A DNA stretch of 64,000 bases, taken from assembly GCA_045628865.1 (NCBI GenBank), contig JAZQQB010000051.1, positions 1-64,000 on the forward strand. Reading direction: 5' to 3'. Position 1 is the stretch's first letter, and each line of letters begins with the position of its first letter. Position numbers and translations under genes: made by a program. Source of the stretch: JAZQQB01 sp045628865 (GTDB lineage: Bacteria > Bacillota > Clostridia > Lachnospirales > Lachnospiraceae). The notes beneath the pieces are model-generated. The model made no database searches. It was not told the DNA's origin and worked only from the letters and a program-made list of their open reading frames with translations. Positions 44,654 to 52,287 of the stretch are shown here, one piece after another.

Positions 44654-45541
44654 ATGACAGCTAGGGAACTAGAGCAGAAGCTTGATATCAGCCAGGATGT
44701 ACTATGTTTTTATGAGAAAAATGGATTTGTTCAGCCAGAAAAAGCAGGATTTCAGAAAAGTTATGCAAAAGAGGATGTTCAGACTTTGAAAAAATTGGTT
44801 CTTTTGCAGAGACTTGGTATTCCTTATGAAGAAATTGAAGCTCTTTATGATGGTGAAAAAATTCTTGCAGATGTTGTTTCAGAACAAAAAGAAGCCGTAG
44901 AAAATGACCATACTTATCGTGGAGTTCGTCGAATCTGTGATATGATCGAACAGGAAAACGATTTTATTGATTCCATGGATGTTGATCGTTACTGGGATGT
45001 GATGGAAGCATTAAAGGACAAAGGACATCAGTTTTTTGAACAGGATAAAGAGGAAGCTTTCAGAAAAAATACAATAAAAAAACTTTGTTATGGTATTTTT
45101 ACACCATTTTTGATGATCATTATGGCTCTTTTCATGCGTAATGTTAGTATTAATGACTTAATGAAGAGCGGTACAAGCGTTTCTAATTGCGAAATCGTTT
45201 ACGCTCAGTCGGAAACAGCTAATTCGGATTATCTTTTATCTGAAACGGAAAACCCTTACTTTTCAAAGGTTTGGGCCAATACTGATCCACTAAAACGTTA
45301 CCTGTTGTTAGACCAGTTGTTCAATTCCTATGAACTGATCGGTATGAGTGTTACTGAGGTGGAAGAAGAATTGGGTCTATATGATATCTGCAAAGGCTCA
45401 AGTGATGAGGAAAATGCATATGCTGACGAGATTTGGGCATATGAGGTGAAGTATGATGCAGAGGGTATTAAATGTTTTGTTCTTTATTTCAAGGATGGTG
45501 TTGTTTCTCATTACAAGATGACATATTTTAGTGAATTGTAA
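44654..45541 (+). CDS. Membrane-anchored MerR-family regulator
   Basis: 295 aa. Residues 1-70 are a MerR winged helix (MTARELEQKLDISQDVLCFY, LVLLQRLGIPYEEI). A helical linker leads to one hydrophobic helix (about 146-163) and an outer domain of about 130 residues containing GMSVTEVEEELGLYD, like the BLIP/SmpA fold. It may sense something outside the cell and act on DNA directly as a one-component transmembrane regulator. The ATG follows GGGGAG. The target genes are unknown. Confidence 0.8.
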   Translation: MTARELEQKLDISQDVLCFYEKNGFVQPEKAGFQKSYAKEDVQTLKKLVLLQRLGIPYEEIEALYDGEKILADVVSEQKEAVENDHTYRGVRRICDMIEQENDFIDSMDVDRYWDVMEALKDKGHQFFEQDKEEAFRKNTIKKLCYGIFTPFLMIIMALFMRNVSINDLMKSGTSVSNCEIVYAQSETANSDYLLSETENPYFSKVWANTDPLKRYLLLDQLFNSYELIGMSVTEVEEELGLYDICKGSSDEENAYADEIWAYEVKYDAEGIKCFVLYFKDGVVSHYKMTYFSEL

Positions 45542-45587
45542 AAAAAATAAGACAGATGTTACGAATACGTTTTCGTTGATTAGAAGG

Positions 45588-45623
45588 ATCCCTAAGGATG
45601 AATGCTTTAGGGGTCTTTTTTTA
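45588..45623 (+). terminator. Rho-independent terminator
   Basis: GATCCCTAA-N10-TTTAGGGGTC (one mismatch) followed by TTTTTTT, 46 bp after the MerR gene. Confidence 0.8.
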
Positions 45624-45826
45624 ATATTGCCAATTTTCATGATAGTATTTTGCCAAAAATATATAATAATATTGTCGGTTAACATAATGAAAGTACTATT
45701 TTGTGAAAATTGATGAAAATGTCAAATTCTTGTTTAAAAGTCACAAATAAAATATTGTGAATTTGTTACAAAATCACGTTGATATCATGATGGTTTATTG
45801 ATAATATTATGAATGACGAAGGGGTC

Positions 45827-45875
45827 CGGATTAGTTTTTATTGTTTAATGTTACGAAAACGATTAAACTAATCCG
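45827..45875 (+). promoter_or_regulatory. Structured leader of the cohesin gene
   Basis: CGGATTAGTTT pairs with AAACTAATCCG; inside, GTTTAAT pairs with ATTAAAC. The two stems share AAAC, so the structure may shift between forms. It lies 78-126 bp before the gene start. The DNA from 45624 to 45826 is AT-rich with no other clear feature. Confidence 0.5.
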
Positions 45876-45914
45876 AAATCTGTAATTTTTCAAGCTTAGT
45901 GAAGGAGGCAAAGA

Positions 45915-45977
45915 ATGATTACAAAAAATAACAATTGGGGAGGAAATAACAAATGCAAAAACGCGAGAAAATGTTAA
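45915..45977 (+). CDS. Possible 20-codon leader peptide
   Basis: ATG 45915 lies 8 nt after a near-perfect GAAGGAGG, better placed than the GGGGAGG used by the main gene. The frame encodes MITKNNNWGGNNKCKNARKC and stops at 45977, overlapping the first 25 bases of the main gene in the +2 frame. It could couple or limit translation of the cohesin protein. It could also be fortuitous. Confidence 0.35.
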   Translation: MITKNNNWGGNNKCKNARKC

Positions 45978-47854
45978 AGAAATTAACAAAACGCGTGCTG
46001 GTAAGCATCTTATCAGCAACCATGGTAATGACAGGTTTGAATGTAAGTGCCATTCAAGCCAAAGCTGCCGAGAAGGTGGTTTTTGAGCCTATCGAATTTA
46101 CTCTTGATAGTGTCGAAGCTCAGGCAGGTGACATCGTTGATCTTTACTTGAATGTGAAAAATCCAACAGGATTTAGTGGCCTTATGGGCACGATTGATGT
46201 TGAGGGTGACCTTGAAATCGAAGATATTTATGCTGACGAATTTCGTGGTTCTTTCATGAACTCAAAAAGTACAAATAGGTTTCTTTATTTAACAAGTAAT
46301 GGCTCTAATATTTATGGTGATGGCTCATTGGCTATGGTGAGCGTAATCGTTCCAGAAAATACACCAGCCGGAAAGTATGCAGTTTCCTTAAATCTTGAGC
46401 AGGTTTCTTATGCTTACGAAGATAAATCCGGTCAGACACTAATTCCAGAAGAATTATACAATAGTGAGATTATTGGCTATGTAACAGTTCCAGAACCAGA
46501 ACCAGTTGGTCCTTCATTTGAGCCAATTTCCTTTACAATGAATGAAGTGGAAGCAGAACCAGGAACTAAAGTTAAGTTACAGGTAAGCACAGTAAATCCA
46601 ACAGGTTTCAGTGCATTATTAGGCTCAGCTGAGGCTGAAGGCGGTCTTATTATTGATCGTTTTGGAAAAGGGGAATTGGAAGGAACTATTTCTTATTCAA
46701 ACAATAGTGGAATGTTCCTTTTCTTAAGCTCTGATGGTTGCAACGTATACGGTGATGGTACTGTGGCTCAGATCAGAGTAGAAGTTCCAGAAGGAACTCC
46801 AGCAGGTAGATATGCGATCAAGTTAAATCTTGAACAGGTTTCTTATGCATACGAAGACCTTTCAGGCCAGACACTGATTCCAGAAGAATTTTATAATAGT
46901 GAAATTATTGGATATGTAACAGTTCCAGAACCAGACCCAGTAGATCCGGTAGATCCAGTGGACCCAGTAGACCCAGTTGATCCAGTTGATCCGGTAGATC
47001 CGGTAGATCCAGTAGATCCAGTAGACCCAGTAGACCCAGAGGATACTGTGCAGAATCTGACTGTAACATATACCATTGCAAACTGGGGATCAGAACATCA
47101 GGTAATCTTTACTGTTAAGAATGATACTGATAAAGCCGTTGATTCATGGAAATTAGAAATCAATAAGAATGATGTGACTATTGATTCAAGCTGGAATGTA
47201 AATGTTACTGAGGAAAATGGATATTATGTCGTAACTCCAATGGATTGGAATGCTGTTATTCAGCCAGGCAACTCAGTAGAATTTGGTACACAGGGCAAAG
47301 GTATTGTCAAAGATGTGATCGTAGTGATCGTAAATGGAGTAGCCAATACTGATCCAGTAGATCCAGTAGATCCAGTAGATCCAGTAGATCCAGTAGATCC
47401 AGTAGATCCAGTAGACCCAGTAGATCCAGTAGATCCAGTAGATCCAGTAGACCCAGTAGACCCAGTAGATCCAGTAGACCCAGTTGACCCAGTGGACCCA
47501 GTAGATCCAGTTGATCCAGTTGACCCAATAGATCCAGTTGACCCAGTAGATCCAGTTGATCCAACAGTAGATATCGTTACAATTGCTAGTGCTGAGTTTG
47601 GAAAGAGCATTGATCTTTCTTCTTATGATTTTGCAAATATCACAAAGATTGTTGTGAAATTCAGCGGTAACGCTAATGCATTCAGCGGTGCCATCATTCT
47701 TGGAGAATGGGCACAGCAGGAATCGTTTGATAACACAAATGTATCAAATAATTCAATCACAATTGATGTGAAGAATCCTCAGTCAGTACTGACAATCTAC
47801 AAATGGTGGTCAGATATGACTCTTGAAATTGAAAGCATTGATCTTGTTTTCTAA
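45953..47854 (+). CDS. Secreted two-cohesin, CBM2-like scaffold protein
   Basis: 633 aa. A signal peptide (about residues 1-39, ending AKAA) is followed by two similar cohesin-like domains (about 41-180, 190-325; both contain NPTGFS and end with EQVSYAYED), a (VDP)n linker (327-362), a CBM2-like module (364-465; NWGSEHQ, SWKLEIN, SSWNVNV, DWNAVIQPG), a longer VDP linker (466-536) and a C-terminal beta domain (LTIYKWWSDM) that may bind carbohydrate. Cohesins hold dockerin-bearing enzymes in cellulosomes. No dockerin or LPXTG motif is present, so it is probably released or bound through its modules. Confidence 0.88.
   Translation: MQKREKMLKKLTKRVLVSILSATMVMTGLNVSAIQAKAAEKVVFEPIEFTLDSVEAQAGDIVDLYLNVKNPTGFSGLMGTIDVEGDLEIEDIYADEFRGSFMNSKSTNRFLYLTSNGSNIYGDGSLAMVSVIVPENTPAGKYAVSLNLEQVSYAYEDKSGQTLIPEELYNSEIIGYVTVPEPEPVGPSFEPISFTMNEVEAEPGTKVKLQVSTVNPTGFSALLGSAEAEGGLIIDRFGKGELEGTISYSNNSGMFLFLSSDGCNVYGDGTVAQIRVEVPEGTPAGRYAIKLNLEQVSYAYEDLSGQTLIPEEFYNSEIIGYVTVPEPDPVDPVDPVDPVDPVDPVDPVDPVDPVDPVDPVDPEDTVQNLTVTYTIANWGSEHQVIFTVKNDTDKAVDSWKLEINKNDVTIDSSWNVNVTEENGYYVVTPMDWNAVIQPGNSVEFGTQGKGIVKDVIVVIVNGVANTDPVDPVDPVDPVDPVDPVDPVDPVDPVDPVDPVDPVDPVDPVDPVDPVDPVDPVDPVDPIDPVDPVDPVDPTVDIVTIASAEFGKSIDLSSYDFANITKIVVKFSGNANAFSGAIILGEWAQQESFDNTNVSNNSITIDVKNPQSVLTIYKWWSDMTLEIESIDLVF
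46933..47040 (+). repeat. 9-bp coding repeat, first VDP linker
   Basis: About 11 copies of a GTAGATCCA-type unit encode Val-Asp-Pro, with third-position changes (GAT/GAC, CCA/CCG). Slippage could change its length. Confidence 0.9.
47350..47562 (+). repeat. 9-bp coding repeat, second VDP linker
   Basis: About 23 copies of the same unit. Its opposite strand reads as Gly-Ser-Thr runs, which are not genes. Confidence 0.9.
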
Positions 47855-47885
47855 GCTGAACTAACTTAATAATATATTAAAGTGA

Positions 47886-47931
47886 AAAGCCATCAGGTTA
47901 TCCCAAACGGGTAATCGTGATGGCTTTTTTT
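47886..47931 (+). terminator. Rho-independent terminator
   Basis: AAAAGCCATCAGGTTA pairs with TAATCGTGATGGCTTTTTTT around CCCAAACGGG. Confidence 0.9.
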
Positions 47932-48003
47932 CATTTACTAGGCAATTCCTCTAATTTCCTAGTAAAGAAAAGCTGCGTGCAACAAATATGACTCAGTGGT
48001 TGG

Positions 48004-48063
48004 CAACGTTCTTCACTGGTATATCGAAATAACGTTGTATGAAGTTTGTAAAAATGGTATGAT
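48004..48063 (+). promoter_or_regulatory. Promoter with overlapping palindrome
   Basis: TTGTAT (48035-48040), 17 bp, TATGAT (48058-48063). CAACGTT (48004-48010) and AACGTTG (48031-48037) form an inverted repeat overlapping the -35, as a repressor site would. Confidence 0.55.
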
Positions 48064-48097
48064 TATATAAGGAGCAAAAGGGGGATATCACAAGGAT

Positions 48098-48340
48098 ATG
48101 AAAATCATTCATTCAGGAGTTTTGGGAAAAGGCGAGGATAAAAAGGTTTGTGTATATTTTGAAGATGGAAAAAGAAATGCAGAAGGCTATGTGCCAAGTT
48201 GCGAAATTACCAGTAACCATGGTTTTTCGGATGATGAACTTGGTCAGATCAAGGAGTATTTAGTCAACAACAAGCAGACAATCCTTAGAGAAGCCTGTGG
48301 CATTAATCCAATCAAATCCATGATGAAGAACGAGGAATAA
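48098..48340 (+). CDS. Small hypothetical protein, coupled to an RluA-type gene
   Basis: 80 aa, soluble, charged (KIIHSGVLGKGEDKKVCVYF; GFSDDELGQIKEYL). The family is not recognised. The stop is 2 bp before the next start codon, so the two are co-translated. The ATG follows CACAAGGAT. Confidence 0.7.
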   Translation: MKIIHSGVLGKGEDKKVCVYFEDGKRNAEGYVPSCEITSNHGFSDDELGQIKEYLVNNKQTILREACGINPIKSMMKNEE

Positions 48341-48342
48341 AC

Positions 48343-49368
48343 ATGCAGAAATTTGAAATTGGAAGAAATGAAGCAGGACAGCGCTTTGATAAATATCTTC
48401 ATAAGGTATTAAAGGAAGCACCATCTAGCTTTTTATATAAGATGCTTCGCAAAAAGAACATCACATTAAATGGAAAAAAGGCAGAGGGAAATGAAATCCT
48501 GGTTGAAAAAGATGTGATCAATATGTTTTTTTCCGAGGAAACCTTTTTAAAGTTTAGCGGACAAACCAGTGTTGAAAACACTGCTTCCAAGCAGGATGCA
48601 AACGGGGAGTATGAGAGAGCATACAAGGAATTGCATGGAATTGAGATCATTTATGAGGATCAGGATGTTTTGATCGTCAACAAGCCTCTTAATATGCTTT
48701 CCCAAAAGGATACACCACAAAGCCTGTCCGTAAATGAATGGCTGATCGGGTATTTACTTGCCACAAAGAAGCTTGAAAAAAAGGATTTAGAAACCTTTAA
48801 ACCATCGGTTGTTAACCGTTTGGATCGTAATACAACAGGCCTTTTAATCTGTGGAAAGAGCCTCCCTGGCACTCAAAAAATGAGTGAATGCGTTCGCAAT
48901 CGTTCCATAGATAAATTTTATGCCACCATCGTTTGTGGCAAATATACCAAGAATCAGGATTTTGATGGATTTTTGGTAAAAAACGAACAGACAAACAAGG
49001 TTACGTTTTATAAAACAGAGGCTGAGATTCCCAAGGATGTATTAGACTCCGGAGAGGTTAGTCCAGTAAAAACAGGGTTTCGCCCAGTGAATACCAATGG
49101 AGAGCTTTCTCTATTATCGGTTTTGCTATACACCGGGAAAACACATCAGATCAGAGCCCATTTATCAGGTCTTGGCTTTCCAATTTTAGGGGACCCAAAG
49201 TATGGAAGCAAAAAGATGAATAAGAAATACAGTGAGAAACAGCAGCTTTTGCATGCCTATTGTTTAAAAATCCCTACACTTGAGGGGATGGAGATTTCGG
49301 GAAAGACTATTGTTTGCCCGCTGCCTGATACATTTTTACAATATTTTCAAGATACCTTGCCTTGCTGA
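48343..49368 (+). CDS. RluA-family pseudouridine synthase
   Basis: 341 aa. An S4-like N-terminal domain (residues 1-60), an insertion of about 40 residues, then the catalytic domain: VVNRLDRNTTGLLIC with the catalytic Asp, and TGKTHQIRAHLSGLGFPILGDPKYG. This matches the RluA/RluC/RluD group that modifies 23S rRNA. The exact position cannot be told. Confidence 0.9.
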   Translation: MQKFEIGRNEAGQRFDKYLHKVLKEAPSSFLYKMLRKKNITLNGKKAEGNEILVEKDVINMFFSEETFLKFSGQTSVENTASKQDANGEYERAYKELHGIEIIYEDQDVLIVNKPLNMLSQKDTPQSLSVNEWLIGYLLATKKLEKKDLETFKPSVVNRLDRNTTGLLICGKSLPGTQKMSECVRNRSIDKFYATIVCGKYTKNQDFDGFLVKNEQTNKVTFYKTEAEIPKDVLDSGEVSPVKTGFRPVNTNGELSLLSVLLYTGKTHQIRAHLSGLGFPILGDPKYGSKKMNKKYSEKQQLLHAYCLKIPTLEGMEISGKTIVCPLPDTFLQYFQDTLPC

Positions 49369-49406
49369 TTTGTGATGACTCATACATCGTTTTATATAAT
49401 TTTTGT

Positions 49407-49536
49407 GTATCTATTCAGTACCTTCATAGTTACGATTGCAAATCCATGGAAAATCGCTTGCGGCGATGGGATTTGCTCATTAAATCATGTTCTTACGCCA
49501 TAAACAGCAAGTGTTTATGGCTGCCTCTGAATAGAC
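49407..49536. mobile_element. MITE-like element (copy C)
   Basis: It begins GTATCTATTCAGTACC and ends in CCTCTGAATAGAC. Its inner CATAGTTACGATTGCAAAT, AATCATGTTCTTACG and CCATAAACAGCAAGTGTTTATGG follow the same order as the reverse complement of 8839-8970. No coding capacity. It lies between the RluA-type gene and recU. Confidence 0.6.
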
Positions 49537-49564
49537 CAATTTTTCAATAGAAAGGGAGTACAAC

Positions 49565-50101
49565 ATGGCAACCTGGGGATCGCGAGGTTTAAGAGGTTCC
49601 ACCTTGGAGGAACTGATCAATCGAACCAATGAAAAATACCTGGAAAATCATCTGGCCCTGATCCAGAAAATTCCAACGCCTATCACACCTATCAACATTG
49701 ATCAGGATACCCGCCATATTACCCTGGCGTATTTTGATCAAAGAAGTACGGTAGACTATATCGGCGCAGTACAGGGGATTCCTGTATGTTTTGATGCCAA
49801 GGAATGTACCAAGGACACCTTTGCCCTTGCCAATATTCATGCGCATCAGGTGGAATTTATGAAGGAATTCGAAAGACAGGACGGGATCGCATTTTTCTTA
49901 ATCTACTATACCCATAAGGAGAGGTTCTATTATCTACGTTTAGATGAACTTCTTGTGTTTTGGGAGCGTATGAAGGAGGGCGGCAGAAAAAGCTTTCGTT
50001 ATGAGGAGTTGGATGAACGGTTTTTCCTGCCATCATCGAAAGGAGTCTTTGTTCCTTATTTAGATTCCTTGAAACTGGATCTTTCTTTGCGAGAGGACTA
50101 A
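49565..50101 (+). CDS. recU: Holliday junction resolvase RecU
   Basis: RecU cuts and biases Holliday junctions with RuvAB in Firmicutes. 178 aa. The signature runs RGSTLEELINRTNEKY, PTPITPINI, ITLAYFDQRSTVDYIG (metal-binding Asp) and VCFDAKECTKDTFAL (Asp/Lys/Glu), then HQVEFM. The start follows AAAGGGAG. In many Firmicutes recU pairs with a penicillin-binding protein gene, but not here. Confidence 0.92.
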   Translation: MATWGSRGLRGSTLEELINRTNEKYLENHLALIQKIPTPITPINIDQDTRHITLAYFDQRSTVDYIGAVQGIPVCFDAKECTKDTFALANIHAHQVEFMKEFERQDGIAFFLIYYTHKERFYYLRLDELLVFWERMKEGGRKSFRYEELDERFFLPSSKGVFVPYLDSLKLDLSLRED

Positions 50102-50155
50102 CAGGATAGCGTTTATATCGCTGGTATAATCTTTGCATAAGCTTTCATCAATCTG

Positions 50156-50184
50156 TTGACAACAACAATACGGAATAGTATAAT
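50156..50184 (+). promoter_or_regulatory. Promoter of the histidine operon
   Basis: TTGACA (50156-50161), 17-bp spacer and TATAAT (50179-50184): both boxes match the consensus fully. Confidence 0.9.
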
Positions 50185-50217
50185 GTACAAATCGTAACAC
50201 TTTCATTTGGTAGCGAA

Positions 50218-50237
50218 TTAGCACTTTAAAGCGCTAA
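50218..50237. promoter_or_regulatory. Candidate operator in the his leader
   Basis: TTAGCACTTTAAAGCGCTAA is a 20-bp palindrome with one mismatch about 30 bp after the transcription start. A TrpR-family HisR repressor is a candidate binder. No T-box signature is seen in the leader. Confidence 0.4.
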
Positions 50238-50310
50238 AGCGTACGGATTCCACATAGGGATCCTTTACTTGGAAAGCGTGATTATTCAAACATTTTATGA
50301 GGTGGATCAT

Positions 50311-51567
50311 ATGTCTAAAAAATTATTACATACACCAGAGGGTGTAAGAGATATTTACGGAGAAGAATATGCAAGACGAATGCTTCTGGAGAAGAAGGTT
50401 CATGAGAAGTTTCATCTTTTTGGATTCCATGATATCAAAACACCTACCTTTGAATTCTTTGATGTTTTCTCAAGAGAGGTAGGCACAACACCTTCTAAGG
50501 ATTTATATAAATTTTTTGATAAAGAAGGCAACACACTTGTTTTAAGACCCGATTTTACACCAAGTGTAGCAAGATGTGCTGCAAAGTATTATATGGAAGA
50601 GGATTTTCCGATTCGTTTCAGCTATTCAGGAAATACCTTTACAAACCGCTCTAACTTACAGGGTAAGTTAAAGGAAGAAACACAGATGGGTGTTGAACTG
50701 ATCGGTGATAACAGCATCGCTTCTGATGCGGAAATGATCATGCTTTTGGTGGAAACCTTGCTTGCAAGTGGCCTTACCAATTTCCAGGTCAGCATCGGAC
50801 AGGTAGAGTTTTTCAAGGGAATGTGCGAAGCAGGCGGTTTAGACGAAGAAACCGAGCTTGCTTTACGTGAATTTATTTCTAACAAAAACTATTTTGCAGC
50901 AGAAAATCTCTTAACACAGAGTAATGTAACAGATGAATATACAGAAGTGCTTTTAAAGATCAATGATCTTTTCGGAAATGAAGAGGTTTTAGCAAAAGCA
51001 TTAAATATTGCCAACAACGACCGTTCCATCCAGGCAGTAAAAAGACTGATGGAATTAAACGATCTGTTAAAGGCTTATGGCTGTGGAGAATATGTTTCCT
51101 ACGACTTCGGTCTTTTGAGCAAATACAATTACTACACAGGCGTTGTTTTCAAGGCTTTCACATATGGTGTTGGTGATGCCATCATCCAGGGTGGTCGTTA
51201 TGATACCTTACTTTCTCAGTTTGGTAAAAATGCACCAGCCATTGGTTTTGCAGTAAATATGGATGATCTGATGAACGCACTGTTAAGACAGGATATCGCA
51301 ATTCCTTTTGAAGATAATTCAACCTGCTTGATCTATGAAAAAGATCATTACGAAAAAGCGCTTTCCATCGCTAAATTTTTAAGAGTGGATGGAATGCCGG
51401 TTGAAATGGTTTGCATGAAGCCGGAAAGAGACATCACAGATTATCTTTCCTTTGCAAGTGACCGACATCACACTGTTTTGATGATCGTTGAGCAGAGCAA
51501 GACAGCCAAGATGATCAACGTATTAACAAATGAAGAAAAATACGTACCAGTAGATGCGATTTCATAA
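50311..51567 (+). CDS. hisZ: ATP phosphoribosyltransferase regulatory subunit HisZ
   Basis: HisZ is a histidyl-tRNA synthetase-like protein that activates and gives histidine feedback to short HisG. 418 aa. It opens TPEGVRDIYGEEYARR, has the class II synthetase-like LRPDFTPSVAR and YYTGVVFKAF, and lacks the C-terminal anticodon domain. ATG 50311 follows GAGGTGG; the earlier in-frame ATG lies in the leader. It is first in the operon hisZ-hisG-hisD-hisB-hisIE. Confidence 0.92.
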   Translation: MSKKLLHTPEGVRDIYGEEYARRMLLEKKVHEKFHLFGFHDIKTPTFEFFDVFSREVGTTPSKDLYKFFDKEGNTLVLRPDFTPSVARCAAKYYMEEDFPIRFSYSGNTFTNRSNLQGKLKEETQMGVELIGDNSIASDAEMIMLLVETLLASGLTNFQVSIGQVEFFKGMCEAGGLDEETELALREFISNKNYFAAENLLTQSNVTDEYTEVLLKINDLFGNEEVLAKALNIANNDRSIQAVKRLMELNDLLKAYGCGEYVSYDFGLLSKYNYYTGVVFKAFTYGVGDAIIQGGRYDTLLSQFGKNAPAIGFAVNMDDLMNALLRQDIAIPFEDNSTCLIYEKDHYEKALSIAKFLRVDGMPVEMVCMKPERDITDYLSFASDRHHTVLMIVEQSKTAKMINVLTNEEKYVPVDAIS

Positions 51568-51587
51568 GGAAAAAGGGAGAGATAATC

Positions 51588-52256
51588 ATGAGTAGTGAAG
51601 ATAGATATTTGACATTTGCCTTGGGCAAAGGGCGTTTGGCCAGTAAAACAATGGAATTATTAGAGCAGATCGGAATTTCCTGCGAAGAGATGAAGGACAA
51701 GGATTCCAGAAAGCTGATCTTTGTAAATGAAGAATTAAAGATGAAATTCTTTTTATCAAAGGGTCCGGATGTTCCAACGTATGTAGAATACGGTGCAGCC
51801 GACATCGGTGTGGTTGGTTCCGATACCATTTTAGAAGAACAAAGAAGAGTTTTTGAAGTGCTTGATCTTGGATTTGGCAAATGCCGTATGTGTGTTTGCG
51901 GACCAGAATCAGCCAGAGAGCTTTTAAAGCATCATGAGATGATCCGTGTAGCATCCAAGTACCCGGTGATCGCAAAGGATTATTTTTACAACAAAAAGCA
52001 TCAAACAGTGGATATCATCAAGTTAAACGGTTCGGTAGAATTAGGTCCCATCGTGAAGCTTTCTGACGTGATCGTAGATATTGTAGAAACAGGAAGTACT
52101 TTACGTGAAAACGGATTGACTGTTTTAGAGGAGATCTGTCCATTGTCAGCAAGAATGATCGTAAACCCTGTAAGTATGCGAATGGAAGCCGACAGGATCA
52201 AGGATCTTATCAATAAGATCAAACAGCAGTTAGCCATCAATGATGCAAATAAATAA
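51588..52256 (+). CDS. hisG: ATP phosphoribosyltransferase, short form
   Basis: HisG commits ATP and PRPP to histidine synthesis. 222 aa, the short form lacking the C-terminal regulatory domain, consistent with the adjacent hisZ. It begins LTFALGKGRLASKTMELL and has DIVETGSTLRENGL, the PRPP-binding motif. It starts 20 bp after hisZ behind AAAGGGAGAG. Confidence 0.95.
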   Translation: MSSEDRYLTFALGKGRLASKTMELLEQIGISCEEMKDKDSRKLIFVNEELKMKFFLSKGPDVPTYVEYGAADIGVVGSDTILEEQRRVFEVLDLGFGKCRMCVCGPESARELLKHHEMIRVASKYPVIAKDYFYNKKHQTVDIIKLNGSVELGPIVKLSDVIVDIVETGSTLRENGLTVLEEICPLSARMIVNPVSMRMEADRIKDLINKIKQQLAINDANK

Positions 52257-52287
52257 GTGTAAATATTATAGAAAGTAGTGTGTAAAT

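Noticed and set aside
46933..47562. CRISPR or satellite repeat, and antisense Gly-Ser-Thr proteins (46891-47076, 47260-47610)
   Set aside because: The repeat encodes in-frame Val-Asp-Pro linkers of the cohesin protein; the antisense frames are by-products of the 9-bp repeat.
50185..50310. T-box leader for histidine
   Set aside because: No T-box consensus (AGGGTGGNACCGCG) and no terminator/antiterminator pair; only a short palindrome.
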